Source: Locusta migratoria (taxonomy: Eukaryota > Arthropoda > Insecta > Orthoptera > Acrididae). Taken from it: 64,000 nucleotides of DNA. A program made the translations under genes and the position numbers. Every line of letters starts with the position of its first letter. The first letter of the stretch is position 1. The stretch is from the NCBI GenBank assembly GCA_026315105.1, contig CM048750.1:260639151-260703150 (forward strand), in the 5' to 3' direction. This document shows, piece by piece, positions 11,517 through 21,014 of the stretch. The notes below the pieces were generated by a model. It made no database searches, was not told where the DNA came from, and saw nothing but the letters and a program-made list of their open reading frames with translations.

Positions 11517-11714
11517 ATCAAATTTCAAATGGTTGTAAATCTGTGGGACTTACCTAGTCTGGTCATCAGTCCATAGTCTTACAAATTACTTAAAGTAACT
11601 TATGCTAAGGACAACAAATACAGCCATGCCCCAGGAAGGACTCGATCCTCCGACGGCGAACAGCGGCGCTCTTCGCAGCAAGGCGCCTTGGAGCGCTCGA
11701 CCACTCCACCGCGG
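11517..11714 (-). mobile_element. tRNA-derived SINE, family B
   Basis: On the minus strand it reads CCGCGGTGGAGTGGTCGAGCG..., a B box (GGATCGAGTCC), TTAGCATAAG and the 3' stem-loop GACTGATGACCAGACTAG. The flanks CTCATGGTG (11508-11516) and CTCATGGGG (11715-11723) are a TSD with one mismatch. The copy is old. Confidence 0.8.
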
Positions 11715-11723
11715 CTCATGGGG

Positions 11724-12203
11724 TAGTAAAACGAGTGGATACATTGCCAGAACTAGAAAAAATTAGTTTGGTGTGCCTTCTAAGGGCGCGAAAAAGCGTG
11801 AACTACTGATTCCTCTTGTGCGTAAATATTTCTGTGTCAAAGCAAATATCTTCCTTTGCTATAGAAGCTTATGAAAAGCCAAAACTTTTGAACTTCAAAC
11901 CGTGAAATACGACGCTATTGCGTGTTTAACACTGTGCTGTGTGTTAACAATCGGTGTAACACGTATACGGGGAGTAACAAAAGAAGTTCACATTTCATCT
12001 GTGTTATGGAGAAGTACATAAAAATTTCTTTTTTCGCCAGTAGTCGCTGTGGGGAAAAACCATCAAACACTTCTAAGCACTGTTAACTGTAAATATTTCT
12101 TAGCAGTTGTGGCGAAGCAGATGGCTTCATTTGCTTTAGAACCTTACTGATAACCGAAGTTGTTGAATTCAAAACAGCTGAAACGAAAGGAATTGTGAGC
12201 GTA
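11724..12203. other. No recognised feature
   Basis: Sequence between two SINEs. I see no coding domain, RNA gene or clear repeat. Confidence 0.4.
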
Positions 12204-12214
12204 ACACCATAAGC

Positions 12215-12417
12215 AAAAATGTTCAAATGTTTATAATTCTATGGGACCAAATTACGTTGATCGTCAGTCCCTAGACTTACAAACTACTTGAACTAAGTTA
12301 AACTAACATAAGGACAACACACACATCCATGTCCGAGGGAGGATTCGAACCTCCGACGCCGGAGGCCGCGCGATCCGTAACGTGGCGCTCCAGACCACTC
12401 GGCTACTCCCGCGCGGC
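12215..12417 (-). mobile_element. tRNA-derived SINE, family B variant, exact TSD
   Basis: The head (minus strand) reads GCCGCGCGGGAGTAGCCGAG and the B box is GGTTCGAATCC. ACACCATAAGC flanks the copy exactly at 12204-12214 and 12418-12428. The tail carries the shared hairpin in diverged form. The same variant head recurs at 52640-52783. Confidence 0.88.
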
Positions 12418-12635
12418 ACACCATAAGCGCTACATTGAGTAGCTGCACATTAACCAGTGATCTCTATGTAACCTGGATGTATAACTCTGGTGTCTGAGCA
12501 TAGAACTGTAGCGTGCCTGCACATTCATATGTTTTGCACACGATTTTACATTCTCCGGCGTGTTATAATTAGTCGAATAAATTCCCTTCAGTTAGTACGT
12601 AATGAAACGTGATTGCCTCTGAAATTTACGTATAC

Positions 12636-12836
12636 GCCGCGATCGAGTAGCCGAGCGGTGTAAGGCGCCTCGCTGCGGAGCGCGCGGTTGCTTGCCGTCG
12701 GAGGTTCGAGTCCTTCCTGGGATATGGGTGTGTGTGTTGTCCTTAGGTTAGTTTACCTTAGTTAGTTTAAGTAGTTTGTAAGCTACGGACATGACCACGA
12801 ATTTTGGTCCGATAGATTTACGAATATTTGATCATT
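12636..12836 (+). mobile_element. tRNA-derived SINE, family B
   Basis: The copy has GCCGCGATCGAGTAGCCGAGCGG, then GGAGGTTCGAGTCC (B box), a GTGTGTGT stretch, TTTAAGTAGTTTGTAAGC and a damaged copy of the terminal hairpin lacking part of GGACTGATG. TTTACGTA-like flanks suggest a TSD. Confidence 0.8.
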
Positions 12837-13780
12837 TTACGTAAACATGCGAAGTAACTGAATCGCATGAGTATGGGATTGAAACATATTTCCTTTTAGT
12901 TTTCTTGTAATAATTCATAGCAGCCATGTTGTAATTAGTCAAGAAAGAGAATTTCAACATCTTTTTCTGACGCTCCCAGAAATCTGTAGTTCAACATCCA
13001 GGTCACATACATACATTACTAGACTGCCAAACTTGCTTCTCCTACTGAAGCCTGACGTCGTCATCTTAGTTCACCTCATTTCAAAAAGTTTCCATATGCT
13101 ACTACTATAATCTTCTAGTACTAAATGACATTGTTAGCTTTACTAGTTGGTTTAAATATGTTTCGAATTTGAGCTAATATTTCGGGAGTAGTTAAATTTA
13201 GCACATTCATATCTGAATCGTATTATGAGAAGAAAATGTTAAAGCAGTTAGCTGTAGTTATCGGAAAAACACTCAGAAGAATAAAGATACGTGTTACACC
13301 ACTTCAAGTAGCACATTTATAGCGGACATACTATTCAAAGAAAAGCCGAAGTTGATTGAAACTGCTAACATTATAAAAAGCAGAGAATTACTGTATGCTT
13401 CAAAGCAGAATGTAGTTTTCGTAAGAACACTCAAAAGAGTAAAGATACAAGTTATCCACGACAAGTAGCCCTTTTATGACGACCATACTACTGAAAGATA
13501 ACCGAAGTTCAATCACACTGGTAACAGATTAATAAAAATAGCAACTCAGTCCAGCTCGTTGTTCTTTGTATCTCCTGTTTACTGTAGGATAACTTAAAGC
13601 CATTTACAATACACGAAATGAGCATTATGTCAAGACTCTAAATACAGTGTAGTGTACTGTATTACGTAATTAAACACCCGACTGGTCACGCGTTTATAGA
13701 ATAGAAATATGGCGGCGAGACTTCAGTGCCAGTAATGATAATGTGTACGGCATTGCCAGACTAGTAGTACACAGGATGGA
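12837..13780. other. No recognised feature
   Basis: AT-rich DNA with no long ORF. Two imperfect copies of an AAGAATAAAGATAC / AAGAGTAAAGATAC phrase (about 13275 and 13435) hint at an old local duplication of about 160 bp. Confidence 0.4.
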
Positions 13781-13789
13781 TCTAAATTC

Positions 13790-14565
13790 GCGCACTCACA
13801 TGCTAGCAATAAAAAAAATGTCTGCCTCAATATTTCGACCTGCGCATATTTCCGGCAGTAAATGGACGTCGAAGATTGAGATGTGTGTGTGTCCATACGT
13901 CACTGTGTTGCAGAATTACACTACTACACCACCAAACTTCTAGTCAAATTCAAATGTTCAAATGTTTGTTAAGCTTAAGGGACTTAACTACGGGGTGATC
14001 AGTCCCTAAACTTACAAACTACTTATGAACTACCTACAACTAAGGACGGCACAAATATCCATGCGCGAGAAGGGATTCGAACCCCCGACCGTAGTGGCCG
14101 TGCAGACCATGACTGAAGCGCCTCAGTCCCCTCGGCCACCGCGGCCGGCAACTTCTAGTCGATGTGGAAGATGTCTTGAGGAATATAGCGAGCATAGAAA
14201 CCCATGCCCGACAACGCCATTCAACGACGCTACGGAGAGTTAAAGTTACAGGCACCAGCTCCTGCCGCTAGACATACCCTCCAGCATCTTCGACGCTCTG
14301 TAGCGTCATTGGATGACGTTTTCGAGCATGGGTTTCTATGCTCACCTTGTTCCTCAAGACATCTCCCACATCCCCAAGAAGTTTCTCGGTGTAGTAGTAG
14401 ATTCTGAAACACACTGACGTATGGGACACACACCCATTTCGATCTTCGACGTTCATTTATTGCCGGAAATATGTGCAGGACCAAATTTTGTGACAATAAT
14501 TTTTTTTATTGCTACCATCTGAGGAATCGCTCTGCGAAACCCGATTGCGCGAATTGAGATTCACC
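13790..14565. repeat. Long imperfect inverted repeat (foldback), split by a SINE
   Basis: Plus-strand 13802-13940 plus 14161-14238 matches the reverse complement of about 14295-14515. Shared blocks include TAGCAATAAAAAAAAT, CATATTTCCGGCA and GATGTCTTGAGGAA. The spacer is about 55 bp. Excluding the inserted SINE, each arm is about 220 bp at roughly 80-85% identity by eye. It could be a foldback or hairpin-type non-autonomous DNA element. Terminal TSDs were not identified. The 394-bp array begins immediately to its right. Confidence 0.7.
13946..14149 (-). mobile_element. tRNA-derived SINE, family A, exact 11-bp TSD
   Basis: AACTTCTAGTC at 13935-13945 and 14150-14160 flanks a complete minus-strand copy: CCGGCCGCGGTGGCCGAGG head, GGGTTCGAATCC B box, and GGGACTGATC...AGTCCC tail hairpin. 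It inserted into the left arm of the inverted repeat, so it is younger than that element. Confidence 0.92.
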
Positions 14566-14619
14566 CGGTATGTCTTTGATCTTTTTGGTGTACGTTACTA
14601 TCTTTGGTTATTGTTGCAG

Positions 14620-14650
14620 TGCATCCACTTTAATATTACAAGTGGATGCA
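14620..14650 (+). other. Origin-like stem-loop, unit 1
   Basis: The stem TGCATCCACTT pairs with AAGTGGATGCA over 11 bp and the loop is TAATATTAC (14631-14639). In CRESS-DNA replicons the Rep endonuclease nicks this loop between TAATATT and AC; a nick here would fall after 14637. Confidence 0.85.
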
Positions 14651-15013
14651 TTCCGGGATTTCACTGTAGGTGACCTCATACCTTGTCAAGGATGTCTACT
14701 TTTCATGTAGGAACTTGAATATTGATTGTAGAGTAATATCTTTGGAGTTGTTGTTCGTATATTGTTTTTAGGCAAATAAGGAAAATTAGAACCTCAATAG
14801 AATACCATTAGAGTCCTTCCTCAGACACACAGCCGTAGGCCATTCTAGAAAATGGTGTCGTGGGTAAGGACACCTCCTATTTTATAGGGTGAATAAAGTA
14901 GGGTAATAGATACAATGTATGATATATGGTAGGTGAGAGGGAGAGGGAAGGGCGGGAAAATCGGATAGGAATATCTTTGTCGTTTACGTTACTATCTTTG
15001 GTTAATGTTGCAG

Positions 15014-15044
15014 TGCATCCACTTTAATATTACAAGTGGATGCA
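15014..15044 (+). other. Origin-like stem-loop, unit 2
   Basis: Identical stem and TAATATTAC loop. TATCTTTG motifs lie at 14972-14979 and 14993-15000 just upstream and at 15131-15138 downstream. Confidence 0.85.
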
Positions 15045-15407
15045 TTCCGGGATTTCACTGTAGGTGACCTCATACCTTGTCAAGGATGTCTACTTTTCAT
15101 GTAGGAACTTGAATATCGATTGTAGAGTAATATCTTTGGAGTTGTTGTTCGTATATTGTTTTTAGGCAAATAAGGAAAATTAGAACCTCAATAGAATACC
15201 ATTAGAGTCCTTCCTCAGACACACAGCCGTAGGCCATTCTAGAAAATGGTGTCGTGGGTAAGGACACCTCCTATTTTATAGGGTGAATAAAGTAGGGTAA
15301 TAGATACAATGTATGACATATGGTAGGTGAGAGGGAGAGGGAAGGGCGGGAAAATCGGATAGGAATATCTTTGTCGTTTACGTTACTATCTTTGGTTAAT
15401 GTTGCAG

Positions 15408-15438
15408 TGCATCCACTTTAATATTACAAGTGGATGCA
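15408..15438 (+). other. Origin-like stem-loop, unit 3
   Basis: Identical 31-bp stem-loop, exactly 394 bp after the previous one. Confidence 0.85.
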
Positions 15439-15801
15439 TTCCGGGATTTCACTGTAGGTGACCTCATACCTTGTCAAGGATGTCTACTTTTCATGTAGGA
15501 ACTTGAATATTGATTGTAGAGTAATATCTTTGGAGTTGTTGTTCGTATATTGTTTTTAGGCAAATAAGGAAAATTAGAACCTCAATAGAATACCATTAGA
15601 GTCCTTCCTCAGACACACAGCCGTAGGCCATTCTAGAAAATGGTGTCGTGGGTAAGGACACCTCCTATTTTATAGGGTGAATAAAGTAGGGTAATAGATA
15701 CAATGTATGACATATGGTAGGTGAGAGGGAGAGGGAAGGGCGGGAAAATCGGATAGGAATATCTTTGTCGTTTACGTTACTATCTTTGGTTAATGTTGCA
15801 G

Positions 15802-15832
15802 TGCATCCACTTTAATATTACAAGTGGATGCA
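15802..15832 (+). other. Origin-like stem-loop, unit 4
   Basis: Identical 31-bp stem-loop, exactly 394 bp after the previous one. Confidence 0.85.
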
Positions 15833-16195
15833 TTCCGGGATTTCACTGTAGGTGACCTCATACCTTGTCAAGGATGTCTACTTTTCATGTAGGAACTTGA
15901 ATATTGATTGTAGAGTAATATCTTTGGAGTTGTTGTTCGTATATTGTTTTTAGGCAAATAAGGAAAATTAGAACCTCAATAGAATACCATTAGAGTCCTT
16001 CCTCAGACACACAGCCGTAGGCCATTCTAGAAAATGGTGTCGTGGGTAAGGACACCTCCTATTTTATAGGGTGAATAAAGTAGGGTAATAGATACAATGT
16101 ATGACATATGGTAGGTGAGAGGGAGAGGGAAGGGCGGGAAAATCGGATAGGAATATCTTTGTCGTTTACGTTACTATCTTTGGTTAATGTTGCAG

Positions 16196-16226
16196 TGCAT
16201 CCACTTTAATATTACAAGTGGATGCA
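16196..16226 (+). other. Origin-like stem-loop, unit 5
   Basis: Identical 31-bp stem-loop, exactly 394 bp after the previous one. Confidence 0.85.
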
Positions 16227-16589
16227 TTCCGGGATTTCACTGTAGGTGACCTCATACCTTGTCAAGGATGTCTACTTTTCATGTAGGAACTTGAATATCG
16301 ATTGTAGAGTAATATCTTTGGAGTTGTTGTTCGTATATTGTTTTTAGGCAAATAAGGAAAATTAGAACCTCAATAGAATACCATTAGAGTCCTTCCTCAG
16401 ACACACAGCCGTAGGCCATTCTAGAAAATGGTGTCGTGGGTAAGGACACCTCCTATTTTATAGGGTGAATAAAGTAGGGTAATAGATACAATGTATGACA
16501 TATGGTAGGTGAGAGGGAGAGGGAAGGGCGGGAAAATCGGATAGGAATATCTTTGTCGTTTACGTTACTATCTTTGGTTAATGTTGCAG

Positions 16590-16620
16590 TGCATCCACTT
16601 TAATATTACAAGTGGATGCA
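16590..16620 (+). other. Origin-like stem-loop, unit 6
   Basis: Identical 31-bp stem-loop, exactly 394 bp after the previous one. Confidence 0.85.
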
Positions 16621-16983
16621 TTCCGGGATTTCACTGTAGGTGACCTCATACCTTGTCAAGGATGTCTACTTTTCATGTAGGAACTTGAATATTGATTGTA
16701 GAGTAATATCTTTGGAGTTGTTGTTCGTATATTGTTTTTAGGCAAATAAGGAAAATTAGAACCTCAATAGAATACCATTAGAGTCCTTCCTCAGACACAC
16801 AGCCGTAGGCCATTCTAGAAAATGGTGTCGTGGGTAAGGACACCTCCTATTTTATAGGGTGAATAAAGTAGGGTAATAGATACAATGTATGACATATGGT
16901 AGGTGAGAGGGAGAGGGAAGGGCGGGAAAATCGGATAGGAATATCTTTGTCGTTTACGTTACTATCTTTGGTTAATGTTGCAG

Positions 16984-17014
16984 TGCATCCACTTTAATAT
17001 TACAAGTGGATGCA
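16984..17014 (+). other. Origin-like stem-loop, unit 7
   Basis: The stem-loop is still perfect although the rest of this terminal unit carries extra substitutions and the unit stops about 217 bp past the putative nick site. Confidence 0.85.
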
Positions 17015-17308
17015 TTCCGGGATTTCACTGTAGGTGACCTCATACCTTGTCAAGGATGTCTACTTTTCATGTAGGAACTTGAATATCGATTGTAGAGTAA
17101 TATCTTTGGAGTTGTTGTTCGTATACTGTTTTTAGGCAAATAAGGAAAATTAGAACCTCAATAGAATACTAATAAAGTCCTTCCTCAGACACACAGCCGT
17201 AGGCCATCCTAGAAAATGACATTAATTAACAGTCGTCAGTAGCGCTCTGCGGCGACCGGCTGAACTAACTGAAGTAACAGTGCTGTCACAGCATACCAGC
17301 AGGCTATG

Positions 17309-17407
17309 TACTGAGTCTGAAAATAGCAATACAAAATAAAGCAAAGTAATTGAATGAGGCAACATTTGTTCACACGTGTGTTTACTTACTGAGTCTGAAA
17401 AGAGCAA
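17309..17407. repeat. 78-bp direct duplication; second copy is the landing site for nested transposons
   Basis: Copy 1 (17309-17386) starts TACTGAGTCTGAAAATAGCAA. Copy 2 starts at 17387, is cut at 17407 by a Helitron, resumes at 29171 (TATAAAATAAAGCAAAGTAA), is cut again by a piggyBac-type element and resumes at 30009 (ATGAGGCAACATTTG). Copy 1 therefore shows the pre-insertion sequence of copy 2. Confidence 0.8.
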
Positions 17408-17454
17408 TCTAATATATAAAGCAGAGTGTCCGTACATTTGTACGTGTTGCATAC

Positions 17455-18530
17455 TGTGATGCTACTGCTGGCCCCCTCAACTCAATGTTATCGTACGATA
17501 CCGTTTGCGTCGGACCCGGAATCGTGTGGTGTAATAGTGATATATGTTGCGTGTGAAGTTACAAATGACATAGCCAGTCTAGCAATCAGTGTAGGACAGT
17601 GTCTCGGCGATACCGTGATAAAAAATGATAGATTTAATTAAGAGATTTGTATAAGACGTTTACAGACAGTTCTATATACAATAGTTTTTACACTGTATGT
17701 CATTTCAATAAGTAGACAGACGAAGGGTAAAAACTTTTGTAAAACATAAAGAAATGAAAATAAATAGCATTGTATATATGTCAGGCTCATAAACAAGTTG
17801 TGTTGATCAGCTAATTGTGTTTATTAATGTAATAGTCGAATTTTCAATACTGTGATCCTTTGTCTATATTGTCTGACGTGAGATTTTGAACTTATTTTGA
17901 GAATGGGCAAGATATTTGATAGTCCAATTTATGTTTGGAACATGTATGATGTACTAATCAACAAATTAATTGATATTTAACATCGCACTTTGTTGTCAAA
18001 CAGCAAGATCGGAGATTTCAATTCAAAAAGAAATGTGTCATCTAAAATTATTGTATGTATAGGTTTCATTTTTTGTGATAATTTTTGTATACATGAAATG
18101 TTTTACTGTTGTGTTCGTTAATTGTAAATTAGTATTTTCAATTGTTATGAACAATGCATAATTTAACGTCATTATTGTCGATGTTATATATTTGCCTCAC
18201 CGCCTTGCGTGGGGGGTTCCTGTTTTAGTCGTTTGTCAACTGCTCTGGAACCTACGTCAGTTGTTTTAAAATGGAAGTTCTGTCACTTAAGTTCTGTTGC
18301 GTTGTATATGTTTTGAACTTGTAATGTTTTCGTGAAGAAGTTGTTTGGTTGCAAATTAAAGAAGAAGTGAAAAATTGTACCTACGAGTATTTATTTCTAT
18401 CACGACGCCCCAGGAGAATAATGTTGCAGCGAGCAGAACCCCCATACATCGTAATGTAGAAAAGCTAAGGATCTTGTTTGGAAGTGGTAGAATGAACTAT
18501 AATTTACTTAAATAGCATATAAACATTTCA
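17455..18530 (+). repeat. 5' LTR of the Gypsy element
   Basis: The LTR is about 1,076 bp long, TG...CA. Its portion from about 17693 to the end aligns with 23149-23289 plus 26570-27273. The first 240 bp have no counterpart next to the 3' LTR, so the 3' copy is truncated or recombined. The T-rich stretch and CACGACGCCCC near 18400 are shared by both copies. Confidence 0.82.
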
Positions 18531-18532
18531 AT

Positions 18533-18552
18533 TGGTGGAGGAGCTGGGATTG
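18533..18552 (+). other. Candidate primer binding site
   Basis: TGGTGGAGGAGCTGGGATT begins two bases after the 5' LTR. It starts with TGG, as expected for pairing with a tRNA 3' CCA. I could not assign the tRNA. Confidence 0.5.
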
Positions 18553-18803
18553 CGTCATATACAGTGTTTACAGAGTCTTTGTGTTGCAGGAGAAGTATGT
18601 TTGGATGTATATAATCGATGTTGGAAAAACCAAGGAGGACGTGAATCTTGAATTATACGGCAAAGAAAAACGGACCACTTAACCTGGAAATTGGATGCTT
18701 GGGCCCGGATCGTCGCATCGCTGGACACGGAATAACAAGATAAGTACAGCAGCACTTATTCATTTGTATTTGTTGTCTGGGTTGTTTGGCACTGTAAAAG
18801 ACG

Positions 18804-19379
18804 ATGTCAACTGAGAATAGGAAATCTAGTATAGACATGTCCGAACAGAATGTGACAGCCAGTACAACTCGTATCAATGTGTCAAATAATGAAGAAATAA
18901 TTCTTGCATCACCATGTCTTACAGAGTTGTTAAGTCGATTAACGGAACAATTAACTGAACGTACTGACAAGGGAAATCATGAACTTAAAAAGGAAGTAAC
19001 GGCAGTTAAGGACAATCTGAGCAAAAAGATAGATGACGGTTTAGCAGATTTGAAGTCTCAGTTGAACGAAACAAACAGGGCAGTTGACGAAATCAGGATA
19101 CAAACATGTGATCTTGAAAGGGCAATGAAATTAGGATGTGAACAGCTGGACACTCGTGTGACTGTAGTAGAGAGTAAAATCAGTAATGTTGAGTCTGACC
19201 TTGATAACAAAATTAGTACTGTAGAGAAGTATTTTGATCAGGAAAATAAAATTAGAAAAACTGAAATTCAGGAAGTTAAAGTGTCATTAGAAAATAAAAT
19301 TAGTGAAAGTGTGTCAAATTCTGAAGGTGTTATTAAGAAGGATGTGTATAACCTCAGTCAAAGGGTCAATTCATTGTAA
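18804..19379 (+). pseudogene. Gypsy Gag N-terminal segment, coiled coil
   Basis: A 191-residue frame rich in Lys, Glu, Ser and Asn with heptad-like leucine and isoleucine spacing (LSKKIDDGLADLKSQL, DNKISTVEKYF, LENKISESVS). This predicts a long coiled coil, as in the N-terminal part of some Gypsy Gag proteins. It ends at TAA (19377-19379). The next Gag segment resumes about 135 bases later in another frame, so Gag is interrupted here. It could have been one ORF originally. Confidence 0.6.
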
Positions 19380-19514
19380 GAAAGTGTGGTAAATAGCAAT
19401 TTCGATTTGTGGTGGTTTTAATTGTTCAAATGTAGTAATTAAGACATACCCTGGGGGAGAAAAAATCCATCCTAAAGACTTTTTACATCATTGCTCTGAC
19501 AATTCACTGTAGAA

Positions 19515-20096
19515 ATGACTGATGCAATGAAAATTAAATTGGTAAAGAGAGTTTTGGACAATGAAGCTTATACTTGGGCCAATCACTTAAATACAGAGGA
19601 CATGTTATATGGCGAGTGTGAGAGGTGCTTTTTGAATAAATTCTGGTCCAAAATAAAGCAGGCTAGAGTAAAAAGTGATTTCTTGCATGGGGGAAAGTAC
19701 AGGGAAAGTTATGGCAATATAAGGGACTTTTATGAGGCTGAAATCAGAAAATTAGTGCATCTTGACTCACCTTTGGATGAAATCACATTGGTGGACACCC
19801 TACGTAGAAAATTACCAGGTAGAATACAGCAAGTTTTAGATTGTGGACCTGACGATTCAGTTGAGGAGTTCTTAAGATATGTTGGAAGATTAGACAGAAG
19901 TTATGAGAGAAAAAAGGAGAGAAACCGCTATCAAGAAGACTATCATGGAAGAGACAGAAGAGATAATCACCAAGAAGATAGTCATGAAAACCGAAGTAGA
20001 CAGCAAGGTGGGACTAGGGATTATAGGAACAGACAAGGAAGAAACGATAGGAACCAAGGTTACTACAAGTCTAATGGAAACGGGCAGGAAAACTGA
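19515..20096 (+). pseudogene. Gypsy Gag capsid-like segment
   Basis: 193 residues. The segment AYTWANHLN...FLNKFWS...FYEAEIRKL...LVDTLRRKLPGRIQ has the pattern of the retrotransposon Gag capsid domain (core around WA, F-K-W and a conserved final helix). The C-terminus is Arg/Asn/Gly-rich (RNRQGRNDRNQGYY), an RNA-binding tail without visible CCHC knuckles. It is likely the structural particle protein. Confidence 0.75.
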
Positions 20097-20351
20097 ATGT
20101 CGCCCCTATGGAAGTCTGTCAGGTTGGGGTGAGAAATAGGACAAGAAATCAGGCTACCACAAATAGGATCAGATTTGGACACAAATGGGGAAAATGAGCA
20201 ATATGGATAGGGACAGAAGGTAACACACAGGGTAAAGCGGCTCAAGTTTAACAAAGAACTGTGGGAAATCATTAAGAATCAGGCTTGGAAAGAAGAGGAC
20301 AAGTGTATAGAACCAGAAGAGGTTGTACTAGATGATGATACTGTAGCGAAT

Positions 20352-21014
20352 ATGTATAATGCAAGTGACGATATGCCTGTAGAACAACCCAAAATAAGTA
20401 AAGAACATGATGAGTTTGGATTGTGTAAATTGCTAAGTGATAAGGTTGACGATGCTGAAGACAGACTGAATGTTACTGCTCATGAAACTGTGAAGACTGA
20501 GGATCATAAAGATTTTGATGTTTTGTCTAGTGTGAGTTCAGAGAAGTCTGAGGATGACAGTGATGAAGATAGTGAAGATGTGGAGGTCATGGAGTTTGAA
20601 GATTTGGAGAAGGAACTTGATGGGAGGATTTATGTTGAAGTCAAGGAAGGTTGCATCGTGTCTGATGGCCAGTGTGAAACAGAGTGTGTTGTAGATGATG
20701 TCAAGTCTAGTGAGAATTAAGTCGTACCAGTGAAATTGAGCAGTACTGAAAGTTGTTGAAGCAAAAACAGACAAGAAGAGGTACGGAAAGACATCTTGCA
20801 TTGTGTCATACAGAGCTACATTGATAAGGAAGAGAAAGCCAATGTTCTAGGTGAGTTACTGTGTAAATATCATGAGCTAGAAGATAATGTGCCTAGGTTA
20901 AAGCAGTGTGTTACCAATGATAATTGTGTTGCTATTGGATGTATGGTTCGTCAACCAGTTGAATGTAATGTGTCCCTGAATCATGTACAAGCTAATGATG
21001 ATTCTGTACTATGA
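20352..21014 (+). pseudogene. Acidic linker region between Gag and protease
   Basis: Two short frames (20352-20720 and 20796-21014) encode very acidic sequence (EKSEDDSDEDSEDVEVMEFEDLEKE). The position between Gag and protease fits a Pol N-terminal linker. The intervening stop and frame changes indicate decay. I recognise no domain here. Confidence 0.45.

Larger units (their letters stand above)
14578..17218 (+). repeat. 394-bp tandem array with a rolling-circle-origin-like stem-loop in each unit
   Basis: The unit repeats exactly every 394 bp; the same base of the hairpin falls at 14621, 15015, 15409, 15803, 16197, 16591 and 16985. About 6.7 units are present, nearly identical inside the array and slightly more diverged in the first and last. 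Each unit has an 11-bp stem enclosing the loop TAATATTAC, three TATCTTTG direct motifs and a GGTGTC/GACACC inverted pair. There is no ORF of more than about 60 codons. The loop and stem match the nonanucleotide origin of geminiviruses and related CRESS-DNA replicons, so I infer a noncoding satellite amplified by, or derived from, such a replicon. A chromosomal satellite that resembles it by chance is the alternative. Confidence 0.9.

Noticed and set aside
14620..14650. Hairpin considered as an ordinary palindrome containing TAATATTA
   Set aside because: A simple palindrome would not place one extra C to give exactly the nine-base loop TAATATTAC between perfectly paired 11-bp arms. The loop would pair internally in a symmetric palindrome. 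I kept the origin-like reading but note that chance cannot be fully excluded.
14578..17218. Tandem array considered as a CRISPR array
   Set aside because: The whole 394-bp unit repeats with no unique spacers, and the context is eukaryotic.
14578..17218. Satellite considered as Helitron-derived
   Set aside because: No CTAG/CTRR end or subterminal GC hairpin occurs in the unit, and the real Helitrons in the window have different ends.
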